Assembly: GCA_035352635.1 (NCBI GenBank)
Contig: DAOPYA010000003.1
Location: 24,167 to 88,166 of the forward strand
Length of the DNA stretch: 64,000 nucleotides
Source: Rifleibacterium sp035352635
GTDB taxonomy: Bacteria > Muiribacteriota > Ozemobacteria > Ozemobacterales > Ozemobacteraceae
Direction of reading: 5' to 3'
The translations under genes were made by a program, and so were the position numbers. This document shows, piece after piece, positions 22,788 to 31,066 of the stretch. Every line of letters begins with the position of its first letter. The stretch's first letter is position 1. The notes below the pieces were generated by a model, which did not search any database, was not told where the DNA came from, and saw only the letters and a program-made list of their open reading frames with translations.

Positions 22788-25499
22788 TCAGTCACCAGCC
22801 GGAATAACAGCTGAATCAAGATTGAGGGCTTCGGGTTCTTCGACGCTATAGGGGTGGAAAACGCCGTTGTATAGTTCTGAATTATCAGATTCAGAGAGGC
22901 CCATGTTCATCTGCACATCGTCTTTGATCTTTTCGAAAGCCAGAATGATTTCTTTGTAGCCTTCGAGTTCGGTGTTCAGGTCGCTCAGAAGGTTTTTCGG
23001 ATGATAGCCATCTTTGCTGAAGAAGATGAACTTTTTGCGGGTATCAGAATTTGAATCATCGGCGACTTCAGTGAAGTCTTCGACTTCGTTCATATAGAGA
23101 TTGGTGAATTTTTCGAGTTCTTCATAGGCCGGGTACAGGTCTGAGAGCCAGTCAAAGAAGGTTTTGCCCTTCACGTCAAGGAAAGTGCCTTCTTTAAGAA
23201 ACTTGGCAATATCATAGTTGGTGAATTCTTTGCTGAAGTCATCCATGGCGGCACGTTTTTCGTCGCCAAGTTCGCGCATCATCACGGCAGTGTCGAGGTT
23301 TTTCTTGATGGTGGCTACCATGAGAACCACTTCGGCGGCTTTCTGGCTAACCGAGATCGGGTCATAGGTCAGAGCTTTTTCGATGTCGGTGAGATAGATC
23401 TTGATGATATTTCGCGGGGTTTCTTTGCCATTAGCCTTGTTCCAGCGCCAGCCGAAAGCTTTCTGGCAATCTTTCATCAGGTCTTTGTGCTCACGTTCAG
23501 GGTCAATGTTATAGCATTCAACGAGGCGACCCAGAGCCTTGCGCATTTTCTGGGAGTATTTGAGGTGCTCGTTGCGGATGAAATCAACCATTTTGTCGCT
23601 GTCTTTGATACCGGCCTTGACCTGTTCGCGGGCAGCCTTGATCTGTTCTTTGAAGAACATCATTTCTTTGACGCCAATCTGGAAGGCATCACTATTGAAG
23701 GCCTGGATAAGAAGGTCTTCGTTCCAGGCACCGGTGTCGATGCCGACCAGCGGGATGTAATTGAAGGGAGACTGCTCTATGCGCAGACCAACTACGTCAA
23801 AGATGCCACCATGATATTTGTTGGCGGTGATCCAGTTCTGATATTTTTTGATCAGAACGTAGTCAGGGTTAAAGAACACTTTGAGAATATTGTATTCATC
23901 GATAGTCTTCTTGTAATCACGTGACTGAATCTTGTCGCCTGCCCAGCTGACATAGGTCATCGGGTTGATTGCATGACCAACTTTGCCCCAGAAACCGCGG
24001 TTTTTGGCCTTTTCAGATTCCACTTCGGTCGGTTTCCATGACATGTAGTCGGCTTTCATGGTCCAGAGTTCCTGTAGGCGTTCCATGCCGAAGTCGGGCA
24101 GTGAGAAGCCCTTGCGGCTGTAATAGCTCATCAGCACGCCCTGTTTTTCGAGTTCGGCATAAACACGCAGATTCTTTTCGTGAATTGCTTTCTGTTCTTC
24201 GTCTGAAGGGGCCTGACTCTTCACGAAATCGCCGTAGTGGTTCTCGGTAACAAGCAGAGCTGCAGCCTTTTCTTCGGCTTTCAGCTGCCCGCGGTTATCG
24301 TAGAAAGACTTAAATTCAGGGTCGTTTTCGTAGAGATACCAGTATGAATTCTTGTAGGCGGCTTTCCAGCGCTTGTTGTATTTGCCGAGCTGGTCACCAA
24401 GGGTCGTAACCAGAGCCCACACAAGCGCAATGGCACCGATAACCTGCCCGACCACCGGAATACAGAACATGGCGATCAGGGTTGCGGTACCAAGCGCGAG
24501 GCCGACATAGTTTTTAACGAGTGAATAAGAGTTGTAGCGACCGCCCTGGCGGTCTTCGGACTTGATGATGCCATAAGAATCAAGGGCAATACCGACAACA
24601 CACAGGCCGATGCCAACGGTGTGGCCCCAACCCTTGGCGTCGCCAATGACCGTAGCGCCTTTATTGGTGCTGATACCGGCTTTTTTAGCAACTTTGCGAT
24701 AGGTTTCGACATTTTCGAGACCGGTTTTGCGGGCTACCCAACGCCAGTATGAATAAAAACCTTCGCCCGGGCCGGCTTTGTAGCCGCATGGAGGTGCCAT
24801 GTGACTGAGGAAAGTGCCAACATTCTTGGCGCTGAAAGTTTTCTGGGCTTTGGATGCGAGGTCGCCCATCTTCTGGAAACCGCTCATCAGATTCGCTTTG
24901 CGCTGAATGAAGCCAACGCCTTTTTTGTAAAGGCGCGTATTTCCGATGGCGTCACCAGTGAATTTGGCGGCGGTTGAAACCTTCTGCATGGCCCATTTGG
25001 CACCACGGGCCACACCCGAGTTAGCAACTGCCTGGGTAGCGGTTTCCATGCCGGCAAGAACTTTGAGAGCCGGCTGCGAGTGAACCAGAAACGAAAATGC
25101 CATGGTCGCTTTTGAAGCAGCCATACAAACGGCTTTAAAATAGTATGGGGTATTGGTGAAATGAGGCGACATGTCGCTGAGCGTGCTGTAGAAACTGAAC
25201 ACGTCAGTACAACCGTCGTCCATCATGGCGTAGGCACCAGAAATACTGGTCATCCATTCGCCCCAGGCGATGGCCTCAGCCTCTTCTTTGGTGCGACCAC
25301 GCAACGAGAGCATGTATTCTAGATAATCAGCGGGCGCGACAATTTCGTTGATATCTTCGATGCCCTCAATGCCTTCAGTATTCAGAATCGGCTGCGGAAC
25401 ATCATCGTTAGCAAAAGCCACATTGATGACGAACGGCTCAAATGCCAGCCAGAAAGCCAGAAAGAATATCAGCAAATTATAACGACCACGAATCTTCAT
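22788..25499 (-). CDS. Large exported protein of unknown function with hydrophobic hairpin
   Basis: 903 residues. A signal peptide (about 8-30, LLIFFLAFWLAFEPFVINVAFA) follows a GGAGGG site. The N-terminal 290 residues are helical with six or so cysteines. Two hydrophobic stretches rich in Gly/Ala/Val (about 293-312 and 329-368) are separated by a polar turn, like a membrane-inserting hairpin. The remaining 530 residues are charged and alpha-helical, with many Lys/Glu/Tyr/Asp. I recognise no family, catalytic motif or repeat. It is a single-gene transcript sharing a bidirectional terminator with the TPR-HEAT gene. Confidence 0.7.
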   Translation of the reverse strand: MKIRGRYNLLIFFLAFWLAFEPFVINVAFANDDVPQPILNTEGIEGIEDINEIVAPADYLEYMLSLRGRTKEEAEAIAWGEWMTSISGAYAMMDDGCTDVFSFYSTLSDMSPHFTNTPYYFKAVCMAASKATMAFSFLVHSQPALKVLAGMETATQAVANSGVARGAKWAMQKVSTAAKFTGDAIGNTRLYKKGVGFIQRKANLMSGFQKMGDLASKAQKTFSAKNVGTFLSHMAPPCGYKAGPGEGFYSYWRWVARKTGLENVETYRKVAKKAGISTNKGATVIGDAKGWGHTVGIGLCVVGIALDSYGIIKSEDRQGGRYNSYSLVKNYVGLALGTATLIAMFCIPVVGQVIGAIALVWALVTTLGDQLGKYNKRWKAAYKNSYWYLYENDPEFKSFYDNRGQLKAEEKAAALLVTENHYGDFVKSQAPSDEEQKAIHEKNLRVYAELEKQGVLMSYYSRKGFSLPDFGMERLQELWTMKADYMSWKPTEVESEKAKNRGFWGKVGHAINPMTYVSWAGDKIQSRDYKKTIDEYNILKVFFNPDYVLIKKYQNWITANKYHGGIFDVVGLRIEQSPFNYIPLVGIDTGAWNEDLLIQAFNSDAFQIGVKEMMFFKEQIKAAREQVKAGIKDSDKMVDFIRNEHLKYSQKMRKALGRLVECYNIDPEREHKDLMKDCQKAFGWRWNKANGKETPRNIIKIYLTDIEKALTYDPISVSQKAAEVVLMVATIKKNLDTAVMMRELGDEKRAAMDDFSKEFTNYDIAKFLKEGTFLDVKGKTFFDWLSDLYPAYEELEKFTNLYMNEVEDFTEVADDSNSDTRKKFIFFSKDGYHPKNLLSDLNTELEGYKEIILAFEKIKDDVQMNMGLSESDNSELYNGVFHPYSVEEPEALNLDSAVIPAGD

Positions 25500-25586
25500 A
25501 ATGCCCTCCCATTGACGACATACATCACAAGTGTACAGCTACAATAATACCTCAATTGTAACAGATAAGTTTTGCAAACCGTAACC

Positions 25587-26912
25587 CTATTCTGACGATT
25601 CACCGGTCAGCATGTTTTCCTGGCAGGCAACCACGTATGTACAGGCCAGATCGCCAGTAACGTTGTTCATGGTTTCAAACATGTCAAGAATCGGGTTGAT
25701 GCCGAGAGCAAAGGCAACCACCTGCGAAACCTGCATTTCATTGAGGCCCATGCTGTTAAGAATAATAAACAGCAGCATCAGGCTGCCACCCGGAATACCA
25801 CCGGCACCAACCGCAGCCAGAACCGTGGTGAACACCAGAACAACCAGGTCACCAAAACCCAGCTGAATGCCGAAAATATTGGCAGCCAGAATAGCAAACA
25901 TTGGCAGGTGAATACAGACGCCATCCATGTTCACGGTCGAGCCGAGCGGCAGTGAGAAATCGGCGAGTTCGCGCCTGATCTGCAAAGCGTCAGCGGCCTT
26001 GAGAGTTACCGGCAGAGTCGCACCAGAACTTCGGGTGACAAAGGCGGTTATCATTGCTTCCTGGGCATATTTAAAAAAGCGCAACGGACTCGAATTGGTC
26101 AGAAGTTTGATCATCAGTGAGTAAACAATCAAGATCATCATTATGATCCCGCAGATGACGCCAAGACCGATGTTAAGATACGGGCCAGCCAGCTCAGGGC
26201 CGTGTTGTGTAAAGTTGACAATCGTCAACGCCAGAATGCCAATCGGTGCGTAGTCCATGATCCAGTCAACCATGACAAATAAAATGCGATTTATGGCCGA
26301 AGCGGTTGCCGGCATGGCAGTCAGGGCATCGGTATCGGCATCTCTTTTGCCTTCATCGGCGGCATCGAGCAGCACCCGCAGAGCCAGACCGGCCAGAATC
26401 GCAAAGACGATCACCGCCAGGAAGTTTCCCTCGGCAAGGGCTTTAAAGGGATTCTCGAACATGCTCATAAAAACAGCGGTCAAAGAAGTGGCTCCGGCAG
26501 CGGAAACTGCTGGAATACCTGCGGCCGCTGCCTCACCCGTTGAAAGTTGCATGCCATCGCGCCCGGGGTTGATGCCGAGGGCAAATAAAGTGCCAATTAA
26601 CGCCGCGAAGAAAGATGTGGCCATATAGAGAACAATGACCCGCAGGCCGATGCGCCCGAATTTTTTTAACGGCAAGCTGGCGGCACCCTGAAAAAGAGAG
26701 AAGAAAATCAGCGGCACAACGATCATCTTAAGCATTTTAACAAGAACCAGGCCGAACGGTGACAACCAGGCGTCGAGGCTCCCCTTGAGGGCAACACCGT
26801 AATTTGCTTCGGCATACCAGCAAACAATGCCGGTTAGAGCGCCAATTATGAATGCGCCGAGCATGCGATAAAGAATCGGAACAGCACGATACCTGGCAAT
26901 AATACCCATCAA
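25587..26912 (-). CDS. Dicarboxylate/amino-acid:cation symporter (DAACS family)
   Basis: 441 residues with the eight membrane helices and two re-entrant hairpins of the GltPh fold. Visible signatures are TRSSGATLP (293-301, HP1), NMDG (328-331, sodium site), GAGGIPGGS (HP2) and the TM8 stretch GINPILDM-FETMNNVTGD (404-421). By alignment with GltPh, Asp410, Asn417 and Asp421 match D394, N401 and D405. Glu413 occupies the place of Arg397, which normally holds the side-chain carboxylate of aspartate. The substrate is therefore probably not acidic. It is a single gene with its own promoter. Confidence 0.9.
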   Translation of the reverse strand: MMGIIARYRAVPILYRMLGAFIIGALTGIVCWYAEANYGVALKGSLDAWLSPFGLVLVKMLKMIVVPLIFFSLFQGAASLPLKKFGRIGLRVIVLYMATSFFAALIGTLFALGINPGRDGMQLSTGEAAAAGIPAVSAAGATSLTAVFMSMFENPFKALAEGNFLAVIVFAILAGLALRVLLDAADEGKRDADTDALTAMPATASAINRILFVMVDWIMDYAPIGILALTIVNFTQHGPELAGPYLNIGLGVICGIIMMILIVYSLMIKLLTNSSPLRFFKYAQEAMITAFVTRSSGATLPVTLKAADALQIRRELADFSLPLGSTVNMDGVCIHLPMFAILAANIFGIQLGFGDLVVLVFTTVLAAVGAGGIPGGSLMLLFIILNSMGLNEMQVSQVVAFALGINPILDMFETMNNVTGDLACTYVVACQENMLTGESSE

Positions 26913-26940
26913 TTCACCTCGTTATCCGGCAGTTTTTCTA

Positions 26941-26969
26941 TTTATACCACGGCCACTTCGCGCTGCCAA
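26941..26969 (-). promoter_or_regulatory. Sigma70-like promoter of the symporter gene
   Basis: On the minus strand TTGGCA (26969-26964), a 17-nt spacer and TATAAA (26946-26941), about 29 nt before the ATG. Confidence 0.7.
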
Positions 26970-26980
26970 CAAGCCCATAA

Positions 26981-27016
26981 AACAAACGTCGGGGTTCAAC
27001 ATGTTGAACCCCGACG
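26981..27016 (-). terminator. Terminator of the lipoprotein gene: perfect 30-bp palindrome
   Basis: 26987-27016 is a perfect palindrome (15-bp arms, CGTCGGGGTTCAACA and its complement). On the minus strand it is followed by TTTGTTTTAT. It sits 35 nt after the lipoprotein stop. Confidence 0.82.
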
Positions 27017-27050
27017 AGTCAGAAACCAGTGGAAAAAAATTACAGAACCG

Positions 27051-27605
27051 TCAGATACCACCCACATCGGTCGAGAGATAGGGCAGGCCTTTGATGATTT
27101 TCCAGGTGCCGCTTTCGTTTTTCCAGGTGAGGGTCGGGCTGGGGTCAAGGGTGGTTTTGAGTGATTCGAAACCGCCGGCGGCGCCTTCTTTGCGAACAAC
27201 ATAAATCGACATGGCGGTAGTCACGGCGATGGTGCCATCTTCGTTGACCTTATGAGCAGTCGGAACAAAGCTGTATTCATTGATGGTATAGCGCTTCACC
27301 CGGCTGAGGGTGGTTGTTTCAAGGTCAGTTCGGGCTGCCGAACCTGCGGCATTGACAAAATCGGCCGAAATTTCTGCCATAAATGAAGAAACGCGCTGTT
27401 CGGCAGTCTGAGAGCTTTCTTTGAGAACAGAATCAAGTTTAACGTAAGAAGCGGCGATTGTCGGGTAATCTTCTTGCAGTTTCAGATCGAAGTTGGGGTC
27501 AGGAGGTGGCGCAACCGGGTTACCGCCACCACCACCGCCACCGCAGCCCAACAGGGCAAGAGAGATGCAAAATAGGGTAACAAGGCCGGCAAATTGCAGT
27601 TTCAT
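27051..27605 (-). CDS. Lipoprotein with possible NTF2/SnoaL-like domain
   Basis: 184 residues. Lipobox LLGC with Cys21 followed by seven glycines and a Pro-rich spacer, so it is membrane-anchored on the periplasmic side or outer membrane. Residues about 45-180 show helices then beta strands ending TLTWKNESGTWKIIKGLPY, which resembles the final strands of NTF2-like folds; this assignment is tentative. The promoter carries a Fur-box-like sequence. Confidence 0.7.
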   Translation of the reverse strand: MKLQFAGLVTLFCISLALLGCGGGGGGGNPVAPPPDPNFDLKLQEDYPTIAASYVKLDSVLKESSQTAEQRVSSFMAEISADFVNAAGSAARTDLETTTLSRVKRYTINEYSFVPTAHKVNEDGTIAVTTAMSIYVVRKEGAAGGFESLKTTLDPSPTLTWKNESGTWKIIKGLPYLSTDVGGI

Positions 27606-27621
27606 GCTTTAACTCCAACAA

Positions 27622-27640
27622 CAGAATGAGAATCATTTTC
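27622..27640 (-). promoter_or_regulatory. Fur-box-like operator at the lipoprotein promoter
   Basis: CAGAATGAGAATCATTTTC matches the 19-bp Fur consensus (GATAATGATAATCATTATC) at 14 of 19 positions on the minus strand, including the inner ATGA...TCAT core. It lies just downstream of the -10, where repressor binding would block transcription. Confidence 0.5.
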
Positions 27641-27647
27641 GTTGAGG

Positions 27648-27676
27648 ATTATACACGAATCGGTACACTTTGCCAA
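27648..27676 (-). promoter_or_regulatory. Sigma70-like promoter of the lipoprotein gene
   Basis: TTGGCA (27676-27671), a 17-nt spacer and a perfect TATAAT (27653-27648) on the minus strand. Confidence 0.8.
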
Positions 27677-27725
27677 ACATGTTCACTTGCCCATTGGGGC
27701 AAACCCGACCGGCAGGCAGAATTGA

Positions 27726-28892
27726 TCAGTTGAATTTTATATCTCGCAGGTCGCCGAGGCCGCTGAAAACGGCTTCCCAGGTGGTGCCGACCCGCAGTTT
27801 CATGAACTGCTCAAGAGTCAATGGCTTGTTATGGAGTTCTTTAATTTCGACTTCGCTTGAATTATCGAGTCTTTTCGCCTTGACGCTGTAGTTTTCGGTT
27901 CGTGATTTTTCTGACAGGTCGCCAACTTTTGGCGGCACATTGTTAGCGACACCGGAATCAGGCCAGCGAGGCTCGTCGGTGGCACCCTGGAGTTGGACAG
28001 GAGCAAAGGCAACCCAGCGTTCGATGTCGTAGGTCACCTCTTCGTCATAAACAGGCTCTTTGCGGAATTTTTGACGCCTGACGCGGCGGGTGCGCTCTTC
28101 TTCTTTGTATTCTGGCACCATCTTGTATTTGATTTTAAAGCGCCCGTTGCCCAGATCGACTTTGCCGTCTTCGACCTGTTTTTCGCCGACTTTAACCTTT
28201 TGGGTGTAGGTTTCATCGACTTCTTCAAAACCATCGGGGATTTCTTTGTGTGAACGAACCTTGCGTTCGCTGCCTAATTTTCTGGCTTCGGCCGGAACTT
28301 CTTTAACCCAGGCCTGTTCGCGAACCGTCTTATATTCGTTGCGTTCAATAATGCGAACCCAGCTGTTTGCGGTTATCTCGATTTTCACTGCCTTTTCGTA
28401 GCAACTGAAAGCAGTAAGGATCATGAAAAGCAGAATAAAAACGCCACAGCCGGCCTTCAGCCAGAGAGGTGCCGGCGGCGGCGGTTGCGCCGGCCCGGAT
28501 GGTTCATGGCCGTTTGCTTTGGCGCTCTTTTTTTCTGAGCCGGGGGGGATTTCTTTTACGGCACGGTTTTTGCCGGCCGAGCGGTCAGAACCGCAACCAG
28601 TGCATTTTTTTGCAGCAGCTGGGCTCATATTGCTGCAGAAGGGGCATATCCAGTCTGGGCCAGACATGGCCTCGGCCAGTTCGGCCTCGTCGGTTATCGC
28701 TTTAGCACCGTCTTCAACATAAAACTGCACGTTTTCGCTGCGCACAGCACCGCAGTCATTGCATTGCTGGGCTGAACCACGATTTTTGGCATTACAGTTC
28801 GGGCAATCCCAGAAACCTTCAACTATTTCTTCGACGACCCGCACGTCATCTTTCTTGGCCCCTGAATTTTTTGTATTGCTGTTTTCGTTCAT
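27726..28892 (-). CDS. Membrane-anchored protein with two N-terminal zinc ribbons
   Basis: 388 residues. Two RanBP2-like ribbons are visible: CPNC-x10-CNDC (about 30-47) and CPFC-x10-CTGC (about 84-101). A Lys/Pro-rich stretch leads to one membrane helix (about 150-168, GVFILLFMILTAFSCY). The C-terminal 215 residues are charged and beta-rich, probably outside the membrane if the zinc part stays in the cytoplasm. I know similar uncharacterised zinc-ribbon membrane proteins but no function. Confidence 0.72.
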   Translation of the reverse strand: MNENSNTKNSGAKKDDVRVVEEIVEGFWDCPNCNAKNRGSAQQCNDCGAVRSENVQFYVEDGAKAITDEAELAEAMSGPDWICPFCSNMSPAAAKKCTGCGSDRSAGKNRAVKEIPPGSEKKSAKANGHEPSGPAQPPPPAPLWLKAGCGVFILLFMILTAFSCYEKAVKIEITANSWVRIIERNEYKTVREQAWVKEVPAEARKLGSERKVRSHKEIPDGFEEVDETYTQKVKVGEKQVEDGKVDLGNGRFKIKYKMVPEYKEEERTRRVRRQKFRKEPVYDEEVTYDIERWVAFAPVQLQGATDEPRWPDSGVANNVPPKVGDLSEKSRTENYSVKAKRLDNSSEVEIKELHNKPLTLEQFMKLRVGTTWEAVFSGLGDLRDIKFN

Positions 28893-28941
28893 CTCAATCG
28901 CTCCAATGTTTTTTCAATGCACAATCTGCCCACGCAACTGT

Positions 28942-28970
28942 TTTACAGCAGAGCAAAGGTGGACAGCCAA
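28942..28970 (-). promoter_or_regulatory. Possible promoter of the zinc-ribbon gene
   Basis: TTGGCT (28970-28965), a 17-nt spacer and TGTAAA (28947-28942) on the minus strand; both boxes are 4/6 matches. Confidence 0.35.
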
Positions 28971-29141
28971 AGAACAGAAAGGTCAGTTAGTTATCTTAAG
29001 TATCCGAGTTCTCATTATTCTCTATATTTGAACTTATACCATAAAATCGGATTTTTTTCTAAAAAACTTGTTTTTTGTCTATAAACCCACGTCTGAGGCT
29101 CCAGAATGAGTATTTATCGGGGAGGTCGGGTTGCATACTGG

Positions 29142-29267
29142 TCGCTTCGACAGGCTCAGCGACCGGCAAGAGTGCGACAAGATTCGCTTCGACAGGCTCA
29201 GCGACCGGTGAGACTGCGACAACTTTCGCTTCGACAGGCTCAACGAACGATTGGGTTGCGAACGGTT
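29142..29267. repeat. 42-bp tandem repeat with internal palindrome, three copies
   Basis: Copies begin at 29142, 29184 and 29226, exactly 42 nt apart; the first two share a 25-nt core and the third is degenerate. Each core can fold through GGTCGCT...AGCGACC arms, so it resembles a REP-type element. The array lies directly after the stop of the NHL-repeat gene, in its 3' region. The rest of the 388-nt gap (28893-29280) is A/T-rich with poly-T tracts near 29050 and shows no gene. The period of 14 codons leaves an open frame across it, which I regard as fortuitous. Confidence 0.85.
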
Positions 29268-29280
29268 GGGTAGCGACAGG

Positions 29281-30546
29281 TCAGTAGGAGTCTTTTGGGG
29301 GAGCGGGTGGTGGCAGGAGTTCTTCGAGTTTTTGTGGTGGCGGGGGCGGCTCAGGCATTGGGCAGCGTGGAAACTGCTGGAAATTAGGCCCGCGAAAGAT
29401 CTGAATCCGGCCGTTTCCGGTGTCGAGAACATAAAGGTCGCCGTTTGGCCCGAATCTGGCTTCATGTGGCCTGACGAAGCGCCCTTCGCCAGTTCCAAAG
29501 CCGCCGATAATCTGTTTGATGTTGTGTTCGGCATCGAGAATAAGCACTTTGTGGTTGCCGGTATCGGCGATGGCGAGCCAGCCGTCGGGCGTGCAATCGA
29601 TGCCATTCGGGTAGCGGAGCGTATAACCTGGCCACCTGATGAGTTCAGCCTTTTTCTGCATGTTGTTCTCAAAGACCATGACGCGGTGATTGCCGTTGTC
29701 GGTAAGGTAGATATCGCCGTTCAGGCCGACCCAGACTCGGGTAATATCTTTAAACTGGCGATAATCACGCCCCGACATGTGATGCATGTGGCCAAGACGC
29801 TTTGAGGGCTTGAGATCGGCACCAAAAATCTGCAGGCGGTTTCCCTGAACACGCTGGCGCTGAAGAAAATCGAGGCCCAGGCCGCGGATATATTTGCTGC
29901 GTGGTTCGGTCACGTAAAGCTGACCGGCACAATCGACATCAATACCAAGCGGATGGTTGAAATAACCGTTTTTCCAGCCTTCCTGGCCGAGAACCCATTT
30001 AACTTCACCGTTGAGTTTCAATGCCTTGATGCGGTGGTTTCCGGTGTCGGCGATGAGCATGGTCGAGGTTCCAAGCCAGGCAATGCCGACCGGAAGGTTG
30101 AAGTGATCCATTGGCACGTTTTCGCCGGGTCTGATTCGACTCTGGCTATGCTGATAGGCACGCCCCACAAGATAGTTCGGGTCACGGCCATGCAGATAAT
30201 CTTTTTCGCGGTAGGCATCGTTCGAGTCAATTGGTTTGGTGCGGTCATCCCAGGGCCAGAGGTCGCCATAGATCATTTCGAGCTTCAATGGCTGGGTGGC
30301 GGTCGGCGAATTATCAACCGAAAATAGCTGCAACCGATTGTTATGGGTATCAGAAACCACCAGCAACCGGCCATCGGGCGAAAAAGCCATGCCTTCAGGC
30401 TGATAAAATCGACCATCTTCATTACCATGCCCGGCATACAAAGTCAGAAACTGATAGAAATCATCAGCGACAACTACAGAAACCGGCAATGTAAGCAGCA
30501 AAAGAAACACAGCCGCAAGATAAAATTCTTTTATTAGAGGTTTCAC
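29281..30546 (-). CDS. Exported NHL-repeat beta-propeller protein
   Basis: 421 residues from a GTG at 30546, which directly precedes an ideal signal peptide (LAAVFLLLLTLPVSVVVA); a GTG at 30588 would give 14 more residues but has no ribosome site. Five to six NHL units are visible (PEGMAFSPDGRLLVVSDTHNNRLQLF, split over blades; PVGIAWLG...IADTGNHRIKAL; PNGIDCTPDGWLAIADTGNHKV; VLDTGNGRIQIF). The C-terminus is Pro-rich (PEPPPPPQ, PPPAPP). It is a periplasmic or secreted propeller, probably for protein binding. No enzyme motif is seen. Confidence 0.8.
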   Translation of the reverse strand: MKPLIKEFYLAAVFLLLLTLPVSVVVADDFYQFLTLYAGHGNEDGRFYQPEGMAFSPDGRLLVVSDTHNNRLQLFSVDNSPTATQPLKLEMIYGDLWPWDDRTKPIDSNDAYREKDYLHGRDPNYLVGRAYQHSQSRIRPGENVPMDHFNLPVGIAWLGTSTMLIADTGNHRIKALKLNGEVKWVLGQEGWKNGYFNHPLGIDVDCAGQLYVTEPRSKYIRGLGLDFLQRQRVQGNRLQIFGADLKPSKRLGHMHHMSGRDYRQFKDITRVWVGLNGDIYLTDNGNHRVMVFENNMQKKAELIRWPGYTLRYPNGIDCTPDGWLAIADTGNHKVLILDAEHNIKQIIGGFGTGEGRFVRPHEARFGPNGDLYVLDTGNGRIQIFRGPNFQQFPRCPMPEPPPPPQKLEELLPPPAPPKDSY

Positions 30547-31066
30547 TGGTTCAATTCCATTATCCCGTATTTCAATTCGCTTCAGCACGATTATTCAGGT
30601 CTGCAAAACATCATGAAAGCTGATTCAACGGCCCGTTAAGCACAATTCGTGATGCCTGCCCACAGTTTCAATACCAGAAAATTTTACCATACCTTCATCA
30701 ATGAAAAAGCATGAAGTTTCGCGCAGCGTGTTTTATTACTAACCAACAAAGAGCCTTTCACAGCTTTTCATGGTTTAGAGCGACAGAATTTCGCGAATGC
30801 ATTGCAGCCACAGGAAAAACAAAACCAGTCGAGCAAGAACGACTGAGCGCAGGTCGCGAAATTGCCGGAGCGTCTGCGAATACAGGGCTGTTAGACCAGC
30901 AACAACGACTAATAAATGAGCAGAACACTTATTTAAGGCCGGATTCAGCATTACTTTTGGTTATACATTTGTCATTCCTTGACCGTGGGTGGCAGGTTTG
31001 TTATTATCCACTACTGAATATTGATGTTTTGCTTCATACGTCGCGACTCCACAGGGCGGAAAAACT
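30547..31066 (+). promoter_or_regulatory. Intergenic region with promoter of the mtnA operon at 30979-31007
   Basis: TTGACC (30979-30984), a 17-nt spacer and TATTAT (31002-31007) form a strong sigma70-like promoter about 60 nt before the mtnA ATG. The remaining 430 nt show no tRNA, no credible gene and no clear riboswitch fold; a 119-codon open frame here lacks a ribosome site and family character. Confidence 0.72.

Noticed and set aside
29142..29267. CRISPR array
   Set aside because: Repeats are directly joined with degenerate remainder and only three copies; no unique spacers of constant length and no cas genes.
29079..29672. 197-codon minus-strand frame with repeated LSLSKR
   Set aside because: Its repeats come from the 42-bp palindromes and the rest is a shadow of the NHL gene.
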